Assembly: GCA_016235025.1 (NCBI GenBank)
Contig: JACRMV010000004.1
Span: forward strand, 186,001 to 250,000
Origin: Rhodocyclales bacterium
Lineage (GTDB): Bacteria; Pseudomonadota; Gammaproteobacteria; Burkholderiales; Rhodocyclaceae
Direction of reading: 5' to 3'
Length of the DNA: 64,000 nucleotides
The position numbers were made by a program, and so were the translations under genes. Every line of letters begins with the position of its first letter. Within the stretch, counting starts at the first letter, position 1. Positions 55,808-64,000 of the stretch are shown one piece after another. Under the pieces are notes generated by a model. The model made no database searches. It was not told the DNA's origin and worked only from the letters and a program-made list of their open reading frames with translations.

Positions 55808-58027
55808 ATGAAACTGACATGGCGAGAGGCGCCTGATTCCGTGATCGAATTTCTTAATTTCATTGCCCTGCGCGGCCCGAACCTATGGACCTACCGTCCG
55901 GTCATCGAAGCCTGGGTCGATATTGGCGTGCTGGAAGATTCACCCTCCAACACGATTCCGGGTTTCAATGAACGGCTGACCACCTTTCTGCCAACCTTGA
56001 TCGAGCACCGCTGCAGCTATGGCGAACGTGGCGGTTTCCTCAAACGGCTGGAAGAAGGCACCTGGCCGGCGCACATCCTCGAACACGTCACCCTTGAATT
56101 GCAAAACCTGGCTGGCATGCCCGGCGGTTTTGGCAAGGCGCGCAGCACGTCGCAGCGTGGCGTGTATAAGGTCGCCGTGCGCTGCTGGCATGAAGACATC
56201 ACCCGCGAGGCTTTGCTGCATGGCCGCGATCTGGTCATGGCGGCGATTAACGACACCGCCTTCGATGTGGCCGCCGCTGTGGCGCATCTGACGCAGATGG
56301 CCGATCGCTTGCTGCTCGGTCCCAGCACCCAGGCCATTGTCGACGCCGCCACCGCCAAGCACCGGCGCATTCCGGCGATTCGGCTCAATGAAGGAAATCT
56401 GGTGCAACTGGGCTATGGCATCCACAGCCGCCGCATCTGGACCGCGGAAACGGATTCCACCTCGGCGATTGGCGAAAGTATTTCCAGCGACAAGGCGTTG
56501 ACTAAAACCCTGCTCCATTCCTGCGGCGTGCCGGTGCCGGAGGGCAGTGTCGTCGCCAGTGCCGACGAGGCCTGGGAAGCAGCACAGGATATTGGCGCGC
56601 CGGTGGCCATCAAGCCGGTCGATGGCAATCATGGGCGCGGCGTTTCGGTTAACCTGTCGCGTCGTGAAGACATCGAGGCCGCCTTTGCCCTGGCGCAAGA
56701 AGAAGGAGACGGCGTGCTGGTCGAGCGTTTCATTCCCGGCATTGAACATCGCTTGCTGGTGGTGGGCGGAAAACTGGTGGCCGCCGGGCGTGGTGAAGAA
56801 GCCTGGGTGGTGGGCGATGGCCAGGCGACGGTGCAGCAGTTGATCGATCAGCAAATCAACAGCGATCCGCGTCGTGGCACCGGCGAAGCGCACCCGCTGA
56901 ACCGGATTCATGACGATCCGGCGGTTGAGCTGGAACTCCGGCGCCAGGGTTCGGCCATCGATGCCGTGCCAGCCGCTGGCCAACGCCTGCTGATTCAGCG
57001 GAATGGCAATGTGGCCCATGATTGCACCGACGAGGTGCACCCCGATACCGCCGCGCTGGCCGCGCTGGCCGCGCGCATCGTCGGGCTGGACATTGCCGGC
57101 ATCGATCTGGTGGCGGCCGACATCGCGCAGCCGCTCGCCACCCAGGGCGCCGCGATTGTCGAAGTGAATGCCGGGCCGGGCTTGCTGATGCATCTCAAGC
57201 CGGCCTCCGGGCAGCCGCGGCCGGTCGGGTCGGCGATTGTGGATTACCTGTTCCCGGAGGGTGGCGACGGCCGTATTCCACTGGTGGGCATTGCCGGTAG
57301 CGCGGGGACGACGCTGGCGGCGCAGCGGCTGGATCACATCTTGCGGCTGACAGGTCAGGCCACCGGACTGGCCTGTGCAAAAGGGGTGTTTCTCGGCCAG
57401 CATCCAGTGGTCACCCATGGCCTGTCGCCCTGGGCGGCGGCGCGGCAACTCCTGATCAATCGCTGCACGGAAGCGGTCGTCATTGAAAATTCAATCGAGA
57501 CTTTGCTGGGCGAAGGATTGGCGTATGACCGCTGCCAGGTGGGCGTGGTCACGGTGCTCGATCCGGCGGCCTTGCAGCCGGAATATCACATCGATACGCC
57601 CGAGCTCCTGTTCAATGTCGTGCGCACCCAGGTGGACGTCGTCCTGCCTGGCGGCGTGGCAGTGCTCAACGCCGCCTGCTCATTGCTGCGCGACATGGCT
57701 GAACTGTGTGATGGCGAGGTGATCCTGTTCGCGGCCGAGGATGCCGAAGTGGAAGACACTGCAACCGCCACGGCCATCGCGGCACATCGCGCCCGGGGCG
57801 GGCGGGCCGTTTTTGTGCGCAGCGGAACGGTCATTCTGGCCGCTGCCGAGGGCGAGCAGGCGCTGATCAGCCTGAATGACCTGCCGCCACGCGCGGCGGT
57901 GGAAAAAGTCGGTGCTGGCAACACGGCGCCCAACGAGGAGATGATTCCGCTGCTCGCCGCCGTGGGCGCAGCCTGGGCGCTGAACGTGCCGCTGGACATA
58001 CTGTGCACCGGTCTTGAAACTTTCTGA
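55808..58027 (+). CDS. CphA2-like cyanophycin synthetase with inactive Mur-type P-loop
   Basis: 739 residues. The N-terminal part and ATP-grasp domain resemble CphA (S-I-S-S-D-K-A-L-T-K, V-A-I-K-P-V-D-G-N-H-G-R-G-V). The Mur-ligase-like domain has G-S-A-G-T-T-L where CphA has G-T-N-G-K-T-T, so the phosphate-binding Lys is missing and Arg addition by this site is unlikely. The C-terminal Mur domain is also cut short. This fits the CphA2 type, which polymerises beta-Asp-Arg dipeptide using the ATP-grasp site. A repeat copy encodes K-V-G-A-G-N-T-A near residue 700. CphA follows 23 bases later. Confidence 0.86.
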   Translation: MKLTWREAPDSVIEFLNFIALRGPNLWTYRPVIEAWVDIGVLEDSPSNTIPGFNERLTTFLPTLIEHRCSYGERGGFLKRLEEGTWPAHILEHVTLELQNLAGMPGGFGKARSTSQRGVYKVAVRCWHEDITREALLHGRDLVMAAINDTAFDVAAAVAHLTQMADRLLLGPSTQAIVDAATAKHRRIPAIRLNEGNLVQLGYGIHSRRIWTAETDSTSAIGESISSDKALTKTLLHSCGVPVPEGSVVASADEAWEAAQDIGAPVAIKPVDGNHGRGVSVNLSRREDIEAAFALAQEEGDGVLVERFIPGIEHRLLVVGGKLVAAGRGEEAWVVGDGQATVQQLIDQQINSDPRRGTGEAHPLNRIHDDPAVELELRRQGSAIDAVPAAGQRLLIQRNGNVAHDCTDEVHPDTAALAALAARIVGLDIAGIDLVAADIAQPLATQGAAIVEVNAGPGLLMHLKPASGQPRPVGSAIVDYLFPEGGDGRIPLVGIAGSAGTTLAAQRLDHILRLTGQATGLACAKGVFLGQHPVVTHGLSPWAAARQLLINRCTEAVVIENSIETLLGEGLAYDRCQVGVVTVLDPAALQPEYHIDTPELLFNVVRTQVDVVLPGGVAVLNAACSLLRDMAELCDGEVILFAAEDAEVEDTATATAIAAHRARGGRAVFVRSGTVILAAAEGEQALISLNDLPPRAAVEKVGAGNTAPNEEMIPLLAAVGAAWALNVPLDILCTGLETF
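57904..57930 (+). repeat. Dispersed repeat, in-frame copy in cphA2-like gene
   Basis: AAAAGTCGGTGCTG, GCAAC, ACGGCGCC: one change in the core and a full second block. It encodes K-V-G-A-G-N-T-A in the shortened C-terminal region. Confidence 0.85.
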
Positions 58028-58050
58028 ATTTACTTTTTACCTTATCGGTC

Positions 58051-60633
58051 ATGGACATAATTCGTTTGCGCGCCCTGCGTGGCCCTAACCTGTGGGGCCG
58101 TCACACGGCCATGGAGGCGACCATCGCCTGCCCTCCGGGTGAGCGCACGCTGGCTGATTTGCCGGGACTCAAAATCCGTTTGCAAGCCCGTTTTCCGGCG
58201 CTCGCCCCCTTGCATGTCACCGGCAGCAATACGTCCATCCCCTTGCCCGAGGTGCTCGCCATTGCCGCCCTCTCGCTGCAAAACAGCGCCGGCTGCCCGG
58301 TGACGTTTTATCGCTGCACCGCTACCGCGGAAGAAGGCGTTTACCAGATGGTGGTTGAATACAGCGAGGAAGCTGTCGGCCGTCTGGCGTGCGAACTGGC
58401 GCTGGAGTTGTATCACGCTGCGCGCGATGATCGGCCGTTTGATACGGCCGCCGCCATTGCCCGCTTGCGGGCGCTGGATGAAGACGAGCGGCTGGGCCCC
58501 AGTACCGGCGCGATTGTCGATGCCGCCGTGGCACGCGGGATTCCTTTCCGCCGCCTGACCTCCGGCAGCCTGGTGCAATTCGGCTGGGGCGCGCGACAGC
58601 GCCGGATTCAGGCGGCCGAGCTGGATTGCACCTCGGCCATTGCCGAGAGCATCGCGCAGGACAAGCAACTCACCAAGAAACTGCTGCTTGCCGCCGGCGT
58701 TCCGGTGCCGGAAGGTCGCCCGGTGGAGGATGCCGAGGCGGCGTGGGTTGCGGCGCAGGAAATCATGCAGTGCAGTGGCGGCGCGGTGGTTGTCAAACCC
58801 CAGGACGGCAACCAGGGTAAAGGCGTAACGGTCGATATCCGCACGCGCGAGGCGGTGCTGGCGGCATACGCGGCAGCGGCCGAGATCAGCGACGACGTGC
58901 TGGTGGAACGCTTTCTTCCCGGCCATGATTTTCGTCTGCTGGTGGTGGGCAAGCGACTGATTGCCGCTGCCCGCCGCGAACCGGCGCAAGTGATCGGTGA
59001 TGGCCGCCAGAGCATTCGTGCGCTGGTTGATGCGGTGAATCGCGACCCGCGCCGCGGTGAAGGACATGCGACTTCGCTGACCAAAATCCGTCTCGACGAG
59101 ATTGCCCTGGCGACGTTGCGGCAGCAGGGCCTGACACCGGAGACGACGCCGGCCGAAGGCCAGCGCGTGGTGTTGCGCAACAACGCCAATCTATCTACCG
59201 GCGGCACGGCCACCGATGTCACCGATGACGTTCATCCGCAACTTGCGGCCCGTGCCGTTGCTGCTGCGAGCATGGTGGGGCTGGATATCTGCGGCGTCGA
59301 TGTGGTGTGCGACACGGTCACCCGTCCGCTCGAGGCGCAAGGCGGCGGGATTGTCGAAGTGAACGCCGCACCCGGCCTGCGCATGCACCTGGCGCCTTCG
59401 TATGGCAAAGGCCGCGCGGTGGGCGAGGCCATCATCGAGCAACTGTTCCCGGCCGGCGACAACGGCCGCATCCCGCTGGTGGCGGTGGCCGGCACCAATG
59501 GCAAGACCACCACCGTGCGCCTGATCGCGCATTTGCAAACCGTGGCCGGCCGACGTGTCGGCATGACTACCACCGATGGCGTCTATATCGCTGGCCGCCG
59601 CATCGACAGCGGCGACTGCAGCGGACCGAAAAGCGCGCGCAATGTGCTGCTCCATCCCGACGTCGATGCCGCCGTGCTGGAGACCGCGCGCGGCGGCATC
59701 CTGCGTGAAGGCCTGGCCTTCGATCACTGCGATGTTGCGGTAGTTACCAATATCGGGCTGGGCGATCATCTGGGTCTCAATTACATCACCACGGTCGAGG
59801 ATCTGGCCGTGGTCAAGCGCGTCATCGTCGATAACGTGATGCCAACCGGCATGACCGTGCTCAATGCCGCCGATCCCATCGTGGCGCGCAAGGCGGCCTA
59901 TTGCCCCAGCGCGGTGACGTTCTTCGCCACGGACGGCCACCACCCGGTGCTGGCCTCGCATCGCGCGCGCAAGCGGCGCGTGGTGTTTCGCGACGGCGCC
60001 GATCTGGTTGCGGCCGAAGGCGAGTTTGCAGTGCGCTTCCCGCTGGCCGCCATCCCGCTGACACATGCCGGGGCGCTCGGCTTCCAGGTTGAAAATGTCA
60101 TGGCCGCGATAGGCGCTGCCTGGGCTCTGGGCCTTGACTGGGACGTCGTGCGGCGCGGGCTGGCGAGCTTTGTCAGCGACGCGGCCACTGTGCCCGGCCG
60201 TTTCAATGTGTTCACCTATCGTGGCGCGACGCTGATTGCCGATTACGGCCACAATCCCGACGCAATCATGGCGCTGGTGCAGGCCGTCGAGGCGATGCCG
60301 GGCAAGCGGCGTACCGCCGTCATCAGCGCCGCCGGTGATCGCCGCGACGAAGATATCCGCCAGCAGAGCCAGTTGCTCGGCGCGGTATTCGATCGCCTGG
60401 TGCTGTATGAGGATGCCTGCCAGCGCGGCCGGGCGCCGGGTGAAACCCTGGCGCTGCTGCGTGAGGGGCTCGCGGGCGCCACGCGCACGCGGCAGATCGA
60501 AGAGGTTCACGGCGAATTCCTCGCCATCGACCAGGCCCTCGCCGGCCTCGCGCCGGGTGATCTGTGCCTGATCCTGATCGATCAGATCGAGGAAGCGCTG
60601 GCACACATCGCGCAACGGGTGGCGGCAGGTTAA
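58051..60633 (+). CDS. cphA: Cyanophycin synthetase (CphA)
   Basis: 860 residues, standard length. Makes multi-L-arginyl-poly-L-aspartate: the ATP-grasp domain (V-V-K-P-Q-D-G-N-Q-G-K-G-V) adds Asp and the Mur-ligase-like domain adds Arg. The Mur P-loop is intact, V-A-V-A-G-T-N-G-K-T-T-T-V-R, and the C-terminal domain has G-H-N-P-D-A, absent from its upstream partner. The pair gives both a conventional CphA and a CphA2-like enzyme. Confidence 0.96.
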   Translation: MDIIRLRALRGPNLWGRHTAMEATIACPPGERTLADLPGLKIRLQARFPALAPLHVTGSNTSIPLPEVLAIAALSLQNSAGCPVTFYRCTATAEEGVYQMVVEYSEEAVGRLACELALELYHAARDDRPFDTAAAIARLRALDEDERLGPSTGAIVDAAVARGIPFRRLTSGSLVQFGWGARQRRIQAAELDCTSAIAESIAQDKQLTKKLLLAAGVPVPEGRPVEDAEAAWVAAQEIMQCSGGAVVVKPQDGNQGKGVTVDIRTREAVLAAYAAAAEISDDVLVERFLPGHDFRLLVVGKRLIAAARREPAQVIGDGRQSIRALVDAVNRDPRRGEGHATSLTKIRLDEIALATLRQQGLTPETTPAEGQRVVLRNNANLSTGGTATDVTDDVHPQLAARAVAAASMVGLDICGVDVVCDTVTRPLEAQGGGIVEVNAAPGLRMHLAPSYGKGRAVGEAIIEQLFPAGDNGRIPLVAVAGTNGKTTTVRLIAHLQTVAGRRVGMTTTDGVYIAGRRIDSGDCSGPKSARNVLLHPDVDAAVLETARGGILREGLAFDHCDVAVVTNIGLGDHLGLNYITTVEDLAVVKRVIVDNVMPTGMTVLNAADPIVARKAAYCPSAVTFFATDGHHPVLASHRARKRRVVFRDGADLVAAEGEFAVRFPLAAIPLTHAGALGFQVENVMAAIGAAWALGLDWDVVRRGLASFVSDAATVPGRFNVFTYRGATLIADYGHNPDAIMALVQAVEAMPGKRRTAVISAAGDRRDEDIRQQSQLLGAVFDRLVLYEDACQRGRAPGETLALLREGLAGATRTRQIEEVHGEFLAIDQALAGLAPGDLCLILIDQIEEALAHIAQRVAAG

Positions 60634-60657
60634 AAACCCGGCGCTGGTGTTACGGCG
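60631..60657 (+). repeat. Dispersed repeat, CCC-type, after cphA
   Basis: TAAAAACCCGGCGCTG, GTGTT, ACGGCGC: full match to the CCC variant. It starts in the cphA stop codon (TAA is its first three bases) and fills the spacer before the convergent BtuF-like gene. Confidence 0.8.
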
Positions 60658-60676
60658 CGGTGAGCGCAGTGAGGGC

Positions 60677-61462
60677 TTATCCGCGCAGCTGCGCCAGATA
60701 ACGCAGGCCCGCAACGGCCCGGCTGCCGTACCACGAGACCATTTCACCGTCGATGCGCTGCACCGGCTTGCCGCTCAGGGCAATGACTTCTGCTTCATGT
60801 CTGGCGGTGAAGGCAAACGGCTCCGAAGGCAGCAATACGCGCTCGACTCCAGCCAGCCACGGCGCATCCCATTCGAACAGCGGAAAACGTACCGGCGATT
60901 CCGCAGGCAGGGTGTCCCAGCCGGCGGCGGCGAGCATCGAGGCAATATAGGTGTCGCGGCTGACAGTCATCCACGGCCCGCGCCAGATCGGATACAGCAC
61001 GGCTTGGCGCGGGCGGCGGGCGGTCAGCGTGACCAGCGCCGTGCGCGCGGCGCTGAAATTGGCCGCCAGCTGCGCAGCCTCAACCGGACGCCGGAAAATT
61101 CCGCCGAGCAGCGCATACAGCGCGAGGTTGTCGTCCACCGTGTGCGGATGCACGATCACCACATGGGGCACAAAGGCCATCATCGCCTCGACCTGTTCGC
61201 GGCGGTTCTCATCCATGTCGGCAATCAGGTGGGTGGGGCGCAGTGTCCGCACCGTGTCGAGGTTCACATCCTTGGTGCCGCCGATTTTGGGTACATGGCG
61301 CAGCGCTTCCTTCGGATGCACGCAAAATCCGGTGCGGCCGACCAGCGCATGGGTCAGGCCCAGGTCGCAGACCAATTCGGTCAGGCTTGGCACCAGGCTG
61401 ACGATGCGCGGCACGCCGTCGAACGGCGCGTGTGCGTGACCAAGCGCATCGCGCAGTGTCAT
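60677..61462 (-). CDS. Helical-backbone metal receptor (BtuF-like substrate-binding protein)
   Basis: 261 residues of the periplasmic-binding TroA/BtuF fold (R-I-V-S-L-V-P-S-L-T-E-L near the N-terminus; L-R-P-T-H-L-I-A-D-M). No signal peptide is visible with the start at 61462, so it may be cytoplasmic or the start may be wrong. Ligand (cobalamin or Fe chelate) unknown; no ABC partner nearby. It is the last gene of the reverse run with the SDR 13 bases upstream. Confidence 0.83.
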   Translation of the reverse strand: MTLRDALGHAHAPFDGVPRIVSLVPSLTELVCDLGLTHALVGRTGFCVHPKEALRHVPKIGGTKDVNLDTVRTLRPTHLIADMDENRREQVEAMMAFVPHVVIVHPHTVDDNLALYALLGGIFRRPVEAAQLAANFSAARTALVTLTARRPRQAVLYPIWRGPWMTVSRDTYIASMLAAAGWDTLPAESPVRFPLFEWDAPWLAGVERVLLPSEPFAFTARHEAEVIALSGKPVQRIDGEMVSWYGSRAVAGLRYLAQLRG

Positions 61463-61474
61463 CGCTGCGGCGGA

Positions 61475-62236
61475 CTACAGCTCGAGGCCGCGCGGTTTTC
61501 TGCCGGCATGGGCAAAAATCGCATCGAACAGCGGGTTGGGCAACAGCCGTAAAAGCTTCGCCACCAGGCCCATCTGCCAGGGAATCACGGCGTAGCTGGC
61601 ACTGCGTTCGATGGCGCGGGCGAAGCGTCGCGCGGCGACATCGGCCGGGAGCATGAACGGCATCGGGTAGGGATTTTGCGCCGTCATCGGCGTGGCAATA
61701 TAGCCGGGGACGAGGGTCAGCACCTTGACCCCGCTACCCCGCAATTCGACCCGCAGGGATTCGAGATAGGCAATGACCGCAGCCTTTGAGGCAGAGTAGG
61801 CACCCGCACCGGGGATGCCACGAATGCCCGCCACCGAGGCAATTCCGACCAGCGTGCCGCTGCCGCGCTGCTGCATGGCGGCGACGAACGGGGCGAAGCT
61901 GTGCACCATGCCCAGCAGATTGGTTTCCAGCACGCGGCGGAACGCCGGCAGGTCGTCCGTTTCGCTGGTCAACGTGCCGACCGAGACGCCGGCATTGGCG
62001 ATCACGGTGTCCGGACAACCAAAGCAGGCGCTGAAGTCGGCGGCCGCCGCCTGCAGCGCCGCCGCGTCGGCGACATCAAGAGGATAGGTGGCGTGGTTGC
62101 CGGGCAGTTCTGCCGCCAGTGCAAAAAGTCGGCTCTGGCGCCGCGCCGCCAGACCGAGCGTGGCGCCGGTAGCGGCATAGTGCCGCGCCAGTGCGGCGCC
62201 GATGCCGCTCGATGCGCCGGTAATGAAGACGCGCAT
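61475..62236 (-). CDS. Short-chain dehydrogenase/reductase
   Basis: 253 residues, classical SDR: T-G-A-S-S-G-I-G-A-A-L near the N-terminus, N-A-G-V near residue 88, catalytic Y-S-A-S-K (Tyr and Lys) and Ser in G-I-A-S-V-A-G. Substrate unknown. The ATG at 62236 overlaps the TAA of a small upstream frame (TAATG). An antisense repeat copy lies in the coding region at 62121-62147. Confidence 0.9.
   Translation of the reverse strand: MRVFITGASSGIGAALARHYAATGATLGLAARRQSRLFALAAELPGNHATYPLDVADAAALQAAAADFSACFGCPDTVIANAGVSVGTLTSETDDLPAFRRVLETNLLGMVHSFAPFVAAMQQRGSGTLVGIASVAGIRGIPGAGAYSASKAAVIAYLESLRVELRGSGVKVLTLVPGYIATPMTAQNPYPMPFMLPADVAARRFARAIERSASYAVIPWQMGLVAKLLRLLPNPLFDAIFAHAGRKPRGLEL
62123..62147 (+). 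repeat. Dispersed repeat, degenerate antisense copy in SDR gene
   Basis: AAAAAGTCGGCTCTGG then CCGCGCCG: one change in the core and a weak second block. It could be chance in this GC-rich gene. Confidence 0.45.
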
Positions 62237-62394
62237 TACGCTGCGGCCGCCGCTTCGTGGCGGGCAAGGACGCTGCGTTGGCCGATCCGTTGCAGCAGGG
62301 CGGTGTCGCCACCTGCGGTCAGTGCCTGGCAACGGCCATTGCCAGGACTTGCGTTCAGCGCCCGCAACAATTTGCCGCAGCGCGTCACCTGCAC
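62236..62394 (-). CDS. Small ORF between SPOR gene and SDR, unknown
   Basis: A 52-codon frame begins with GTG directly after the SPOR stop (TAA-GTG) and ends in TAATG overlapping the SDR start. The product starts M-Q-V-T-R-C-G-K-L-L-R-A-L and ends in poly-Ala; I do not recognise it. Tight coupling on both sides supports a real small gene, but it may equally be the decayed 3' end of a lost gene. Confidence 0.35.
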   Translation of the reverse strand: MQVTRCGKLLRALNASPGNGRCQALTAGGDTALLQRIGQRSVLARHEAAAAA

Positions 62395-63045
62395 TTATTC
62401 CTTCTGCCTGACGACGGTGGCCTGTACGCCTGCTTGCGACAGCGCGGTACGGGCGCGGTTCATCTCTTCGGGGCTGCGGAACGGACCGACACGCACACGC
62501 TGCATCGTGCCCTTGTCGGCAACTTTCGCTTCCTGCACGCTGGCATCGAGTCCCATCAACGCCAGCTTGGCCTTCAGGTTGTCGGCATCCTGAACTTTCT
62601 GGAACGCGCCGGCCTGGAGGAAAAATACCGTTCCCGGTTTTTCGGCGGGCTCGGCTGGCGTGGCGTCCGCGCCGGCTGCTGCCGGGGTCGCCGGGGTTAC
62701 GCTCACGCCGGCATTGCCGGGCGCCGGCTGCTGCTTGCCTTCGAGGATGTCGTAGAACTCGAGTTTCTGTTTCTCGCGCGGCTTGTCGCCCGGCTTGCCT
62801 GGCAGGAGCGCGGGCTCGAGCGGGACTCCGGCGGTTTTCTCGCGGCTGGCGCCGGGCGCAGGCTCGGTTTTGTTCTCGAACGGCAGCGGTGACTTGTGGA
62901 TGTACCAGACCACGCCCAGCGCAATCAGCAGGCCGACGACCAGCCCGATGAACAAGCCAAGCAAGGTACCGCCCGCACTTTTCCTGCGCGCGCCGCCAGT
63001 GCGGTTGCGGGATGATTCCGCCGGGGACTTTTTCATACCGTTCAT
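62395..63045 (-). CDS. SPOR-domain protein (FtsN-like)
   Basis: 216 residues: short basic cytoplasmic tail, one membrane segment (residues ~27-50), a Pro/Ala-rich periplasmic linker, and a C-terminal SPOR domain (F-F-L-Q-A-G-A-F-x-x-x-x-D-A-D-N-L and V-R-V-G-P-F). SPOR domains bind denuded septal peptidoglycan. It follows argS by 5 bases on the same strand, a common arrangement for this ftsN-like gene. Confidence 0.9.
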   Translation of the reverse strand: MNGMKKSPAESSRNRTGGARRKSAGGTLLGLFIGLVVGLLIALGVVWYIHKSPLPFENKTEPAPGASREKTAGVPLEPALLPGKPGDKPREKQKLEFYDILEGKQQPAPGNAGVSVTPATPAAAGADATPAEPAEKPGTVFFLQAGAFQKVQDADNLKAKLALMGLDASVQEAKVADKGTMQRVRVGPFRSPEEMNRARTALSQAGVQATVVRQKE

Positions 63046-63050
63046 GATGA

Positions 63051-64000
63051 TTACATGCTCACAGGTTGGGAAACGCCAAGCAGGGAAAGGCCATTGCGCA
63101 ACACCTGGCGCGTGGCCAGCGCCAGCGCCAGACGCGCCTGGCGGGTGGCGGAATCATCCACCAGCACGCGTTCGGCGTTGTACCAGCCGTGAAAGTCGGC
63201 GGCCAGATCCTTGAGGTAGAAGGCCAGCGCATGCGGCGCGTAATCGCGGGCCGCATTCTGGATCAGCTCGGGAAACTCGGCCAGGCGCTGACACAGCGCG
63301 TATTCGCGTTCGTGCGTCAAAGGCGCAAGTTCGGCCGTGGCGACGGCGTCGGCCTCGCCTTCCGCGAGTTGCGCCAGCACCGAGCAGATGCGGGCATGGG
63401 CGTACTGGACGTAATACACCGGGTTGTCGTTGCTTTGCGACTTGGCCAGGTCAAGGTCGAAATCCAGCGCCTGATCGCATTTCCGCAGCATGTAGAAAAA
63501 GCGGCAGGCGTCGTTGCCGACCTCGTTGCGCAATTCGCGCAGGGTCACATATTCACCGGAGCGGGTGGACATCGAGACCTTCTCGCCATCGCGGAACAGG
63601 CTGACAAACTGCACCAGCGTCACGTCGAGCCGGCGCGGATCGGCGCCGGCGGCGGCGAGTGCGCCCTTGACGCGGGAGATGTAGCCGTGATGGTCGGCGC
63701 CCCAGACATCGACCAGGATGTCGAAGCCGCGCTCGAACTTGTTCAGATGGTAGGCAATGTCGGAGGCGAAATACGTGTAGATGCCATTGTCACGACGCAC
63801 CACACGGTCCTTCTCGTCGCCGAAGGCGGTGGAGCGGAACCACAGCGCGCCGTCTTGCTCGTAGAGATGACCGCCGGCCTGGAGCAGCGCCACGGCCTGC
63901 GCCACCTTGCCAGTGTCATACAGGCTGCGCTCGGAAAACCAGACGTCGAAATGTACGCCGAAGCCTTCGAGATCGGCGCGGCAATCCGTGATCTGTTCGT
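63051..64000 (-). CDS. argS: Arginyl-tRNA synthetase (5' part outside window)
   Basis: C-terminal part of ArgS; the frame is open to the window edge. Visible: [10 protein letters not shown], the class I K-M-S-K-S-like segment [11 protein letters not shown], and the ALC anticodon-binding domain ending L-G-V-S-Q-P-V. The HIGH motif is not in view. First gene of the reverse run argS-SPOR-SDR-BtuF-like. Confidence 0.95.
   Translation of the reverse strand, partial: EQITDCRADLEGFGVHFDVWFSERSLYDTGKVAQAVALLQAGGHLYEQDGALWFRSTAFGDEKDRVVRRDNGIYTYFASDIAYHLNKFERGFDILVDVWGADHHGYISRVKGALAAAGADPRRLDVTLVQFVSLFRDGEKVSMSTRSGEYVTLRELRNEVGNDACRFFYMLRKCDQALDFDLDLAKSQSNDNPVYYVQYAHARICSVLAQLAEGEADAVATAELAPLTHEREYALCQRLAEFPELIQNAARDYAPHALAFYLKDLAADFHGWYNAERVLVDDSATRQARLALALATRQVLRNGLSLLGVSQPVSM

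Overview
The window looks like about 64 kb of a high-GC betaproteobacterial chromosome, most like a denitrifying member of the Rhodocyclales/Sterolibacteriaceae type. The basis is gene content: a nos (nitrous oxide reductase) maturation operon, a metX-metW pair, the gshA/gshB/apbE/EIIA-Man/HPr/EI arrangement, DUF1840 and DUF2782 proteins, a zapA-6S RNA locus, and a paired cyanophycin synthetase locus. The genus is an inference; no 16S gene is present.

Layout. 1-5289: nosR (5' end outside the window), a small unknown membrane protein, nosD, nosF, nosY and nosL, nearly all overlapping. 5293-11553: a YqaA-like membrane protein, ilvA with a PatB/MalY-type lyase, an MFS transporter, an unknown protein with an S4 RNA-binding protein, and 5-formyltetrahydrofolate cyclo-ligase. 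11589-17960: slt, an NDUFA9-like SDR, cca, two alpha/beta hydrolases and a DUF1840 protein. 17979-23074: metH behind an S-adenosylhomocysteine riboswitch, then a Bcr/CflA exporter. 23193-29117: a thioredoxin-like protein with an enoyl-CoA hydratase, a short FtsH, and a reverse operon of EAL-HDOD, EVE and TauE proteins. 29149-29933: a ZapB-like coiled-coil protein, zapA, 6S RNA and its terminator. 30051-38088: a lipopolysaccharide block (GT4, msbA, heptosyltransferase, second GT4, fucosyltransferase-like protein, O-antigen ligase, methyltransferase). 38258-43385: polA, a LOG-family protein, DUF2782 and a solitary adenine methyltransferase. 43422-49246: gshA, gshB, apbE and the PTS genes. 49247-51373: a TTAA-flanked MITE, metX, metW and a small basic protein. 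51493-60633: the cyanophycin region (DUF1854, ABC transporter, HD-GYP-like protein, a CphA2-like synthetase, CphA). 60677-64000: a reverse run argS, SPOR protein, small ORF, SDR and a BtuF-like binding protein.

The main unexplained signal is a dispersed short repeat: AAAAGTCGGCGCTG, five variable bases, then ACGGCG. About 18 recognisable copies lie on both strands, between genes and inside them. Copies in the sense of a gene almost always read in one frame, giving K-x-G-A-x-x-T-A. Three other repeat types also occur: a REPIN-like inverted pair inserted in frame in polA, a 236-bp MITE whose TTAA duplication supplies the ptsI stop codon, and a palindromic repeat that forms the N-terminus of the adenine methyltransferase.

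Functionally, the window joins denitrification (nos), methionine/SAM recycling (metH with SAH sensing, metX, metW), glutathione synthesis, nitrogen storage as cyanophycin, and envelope assembly.
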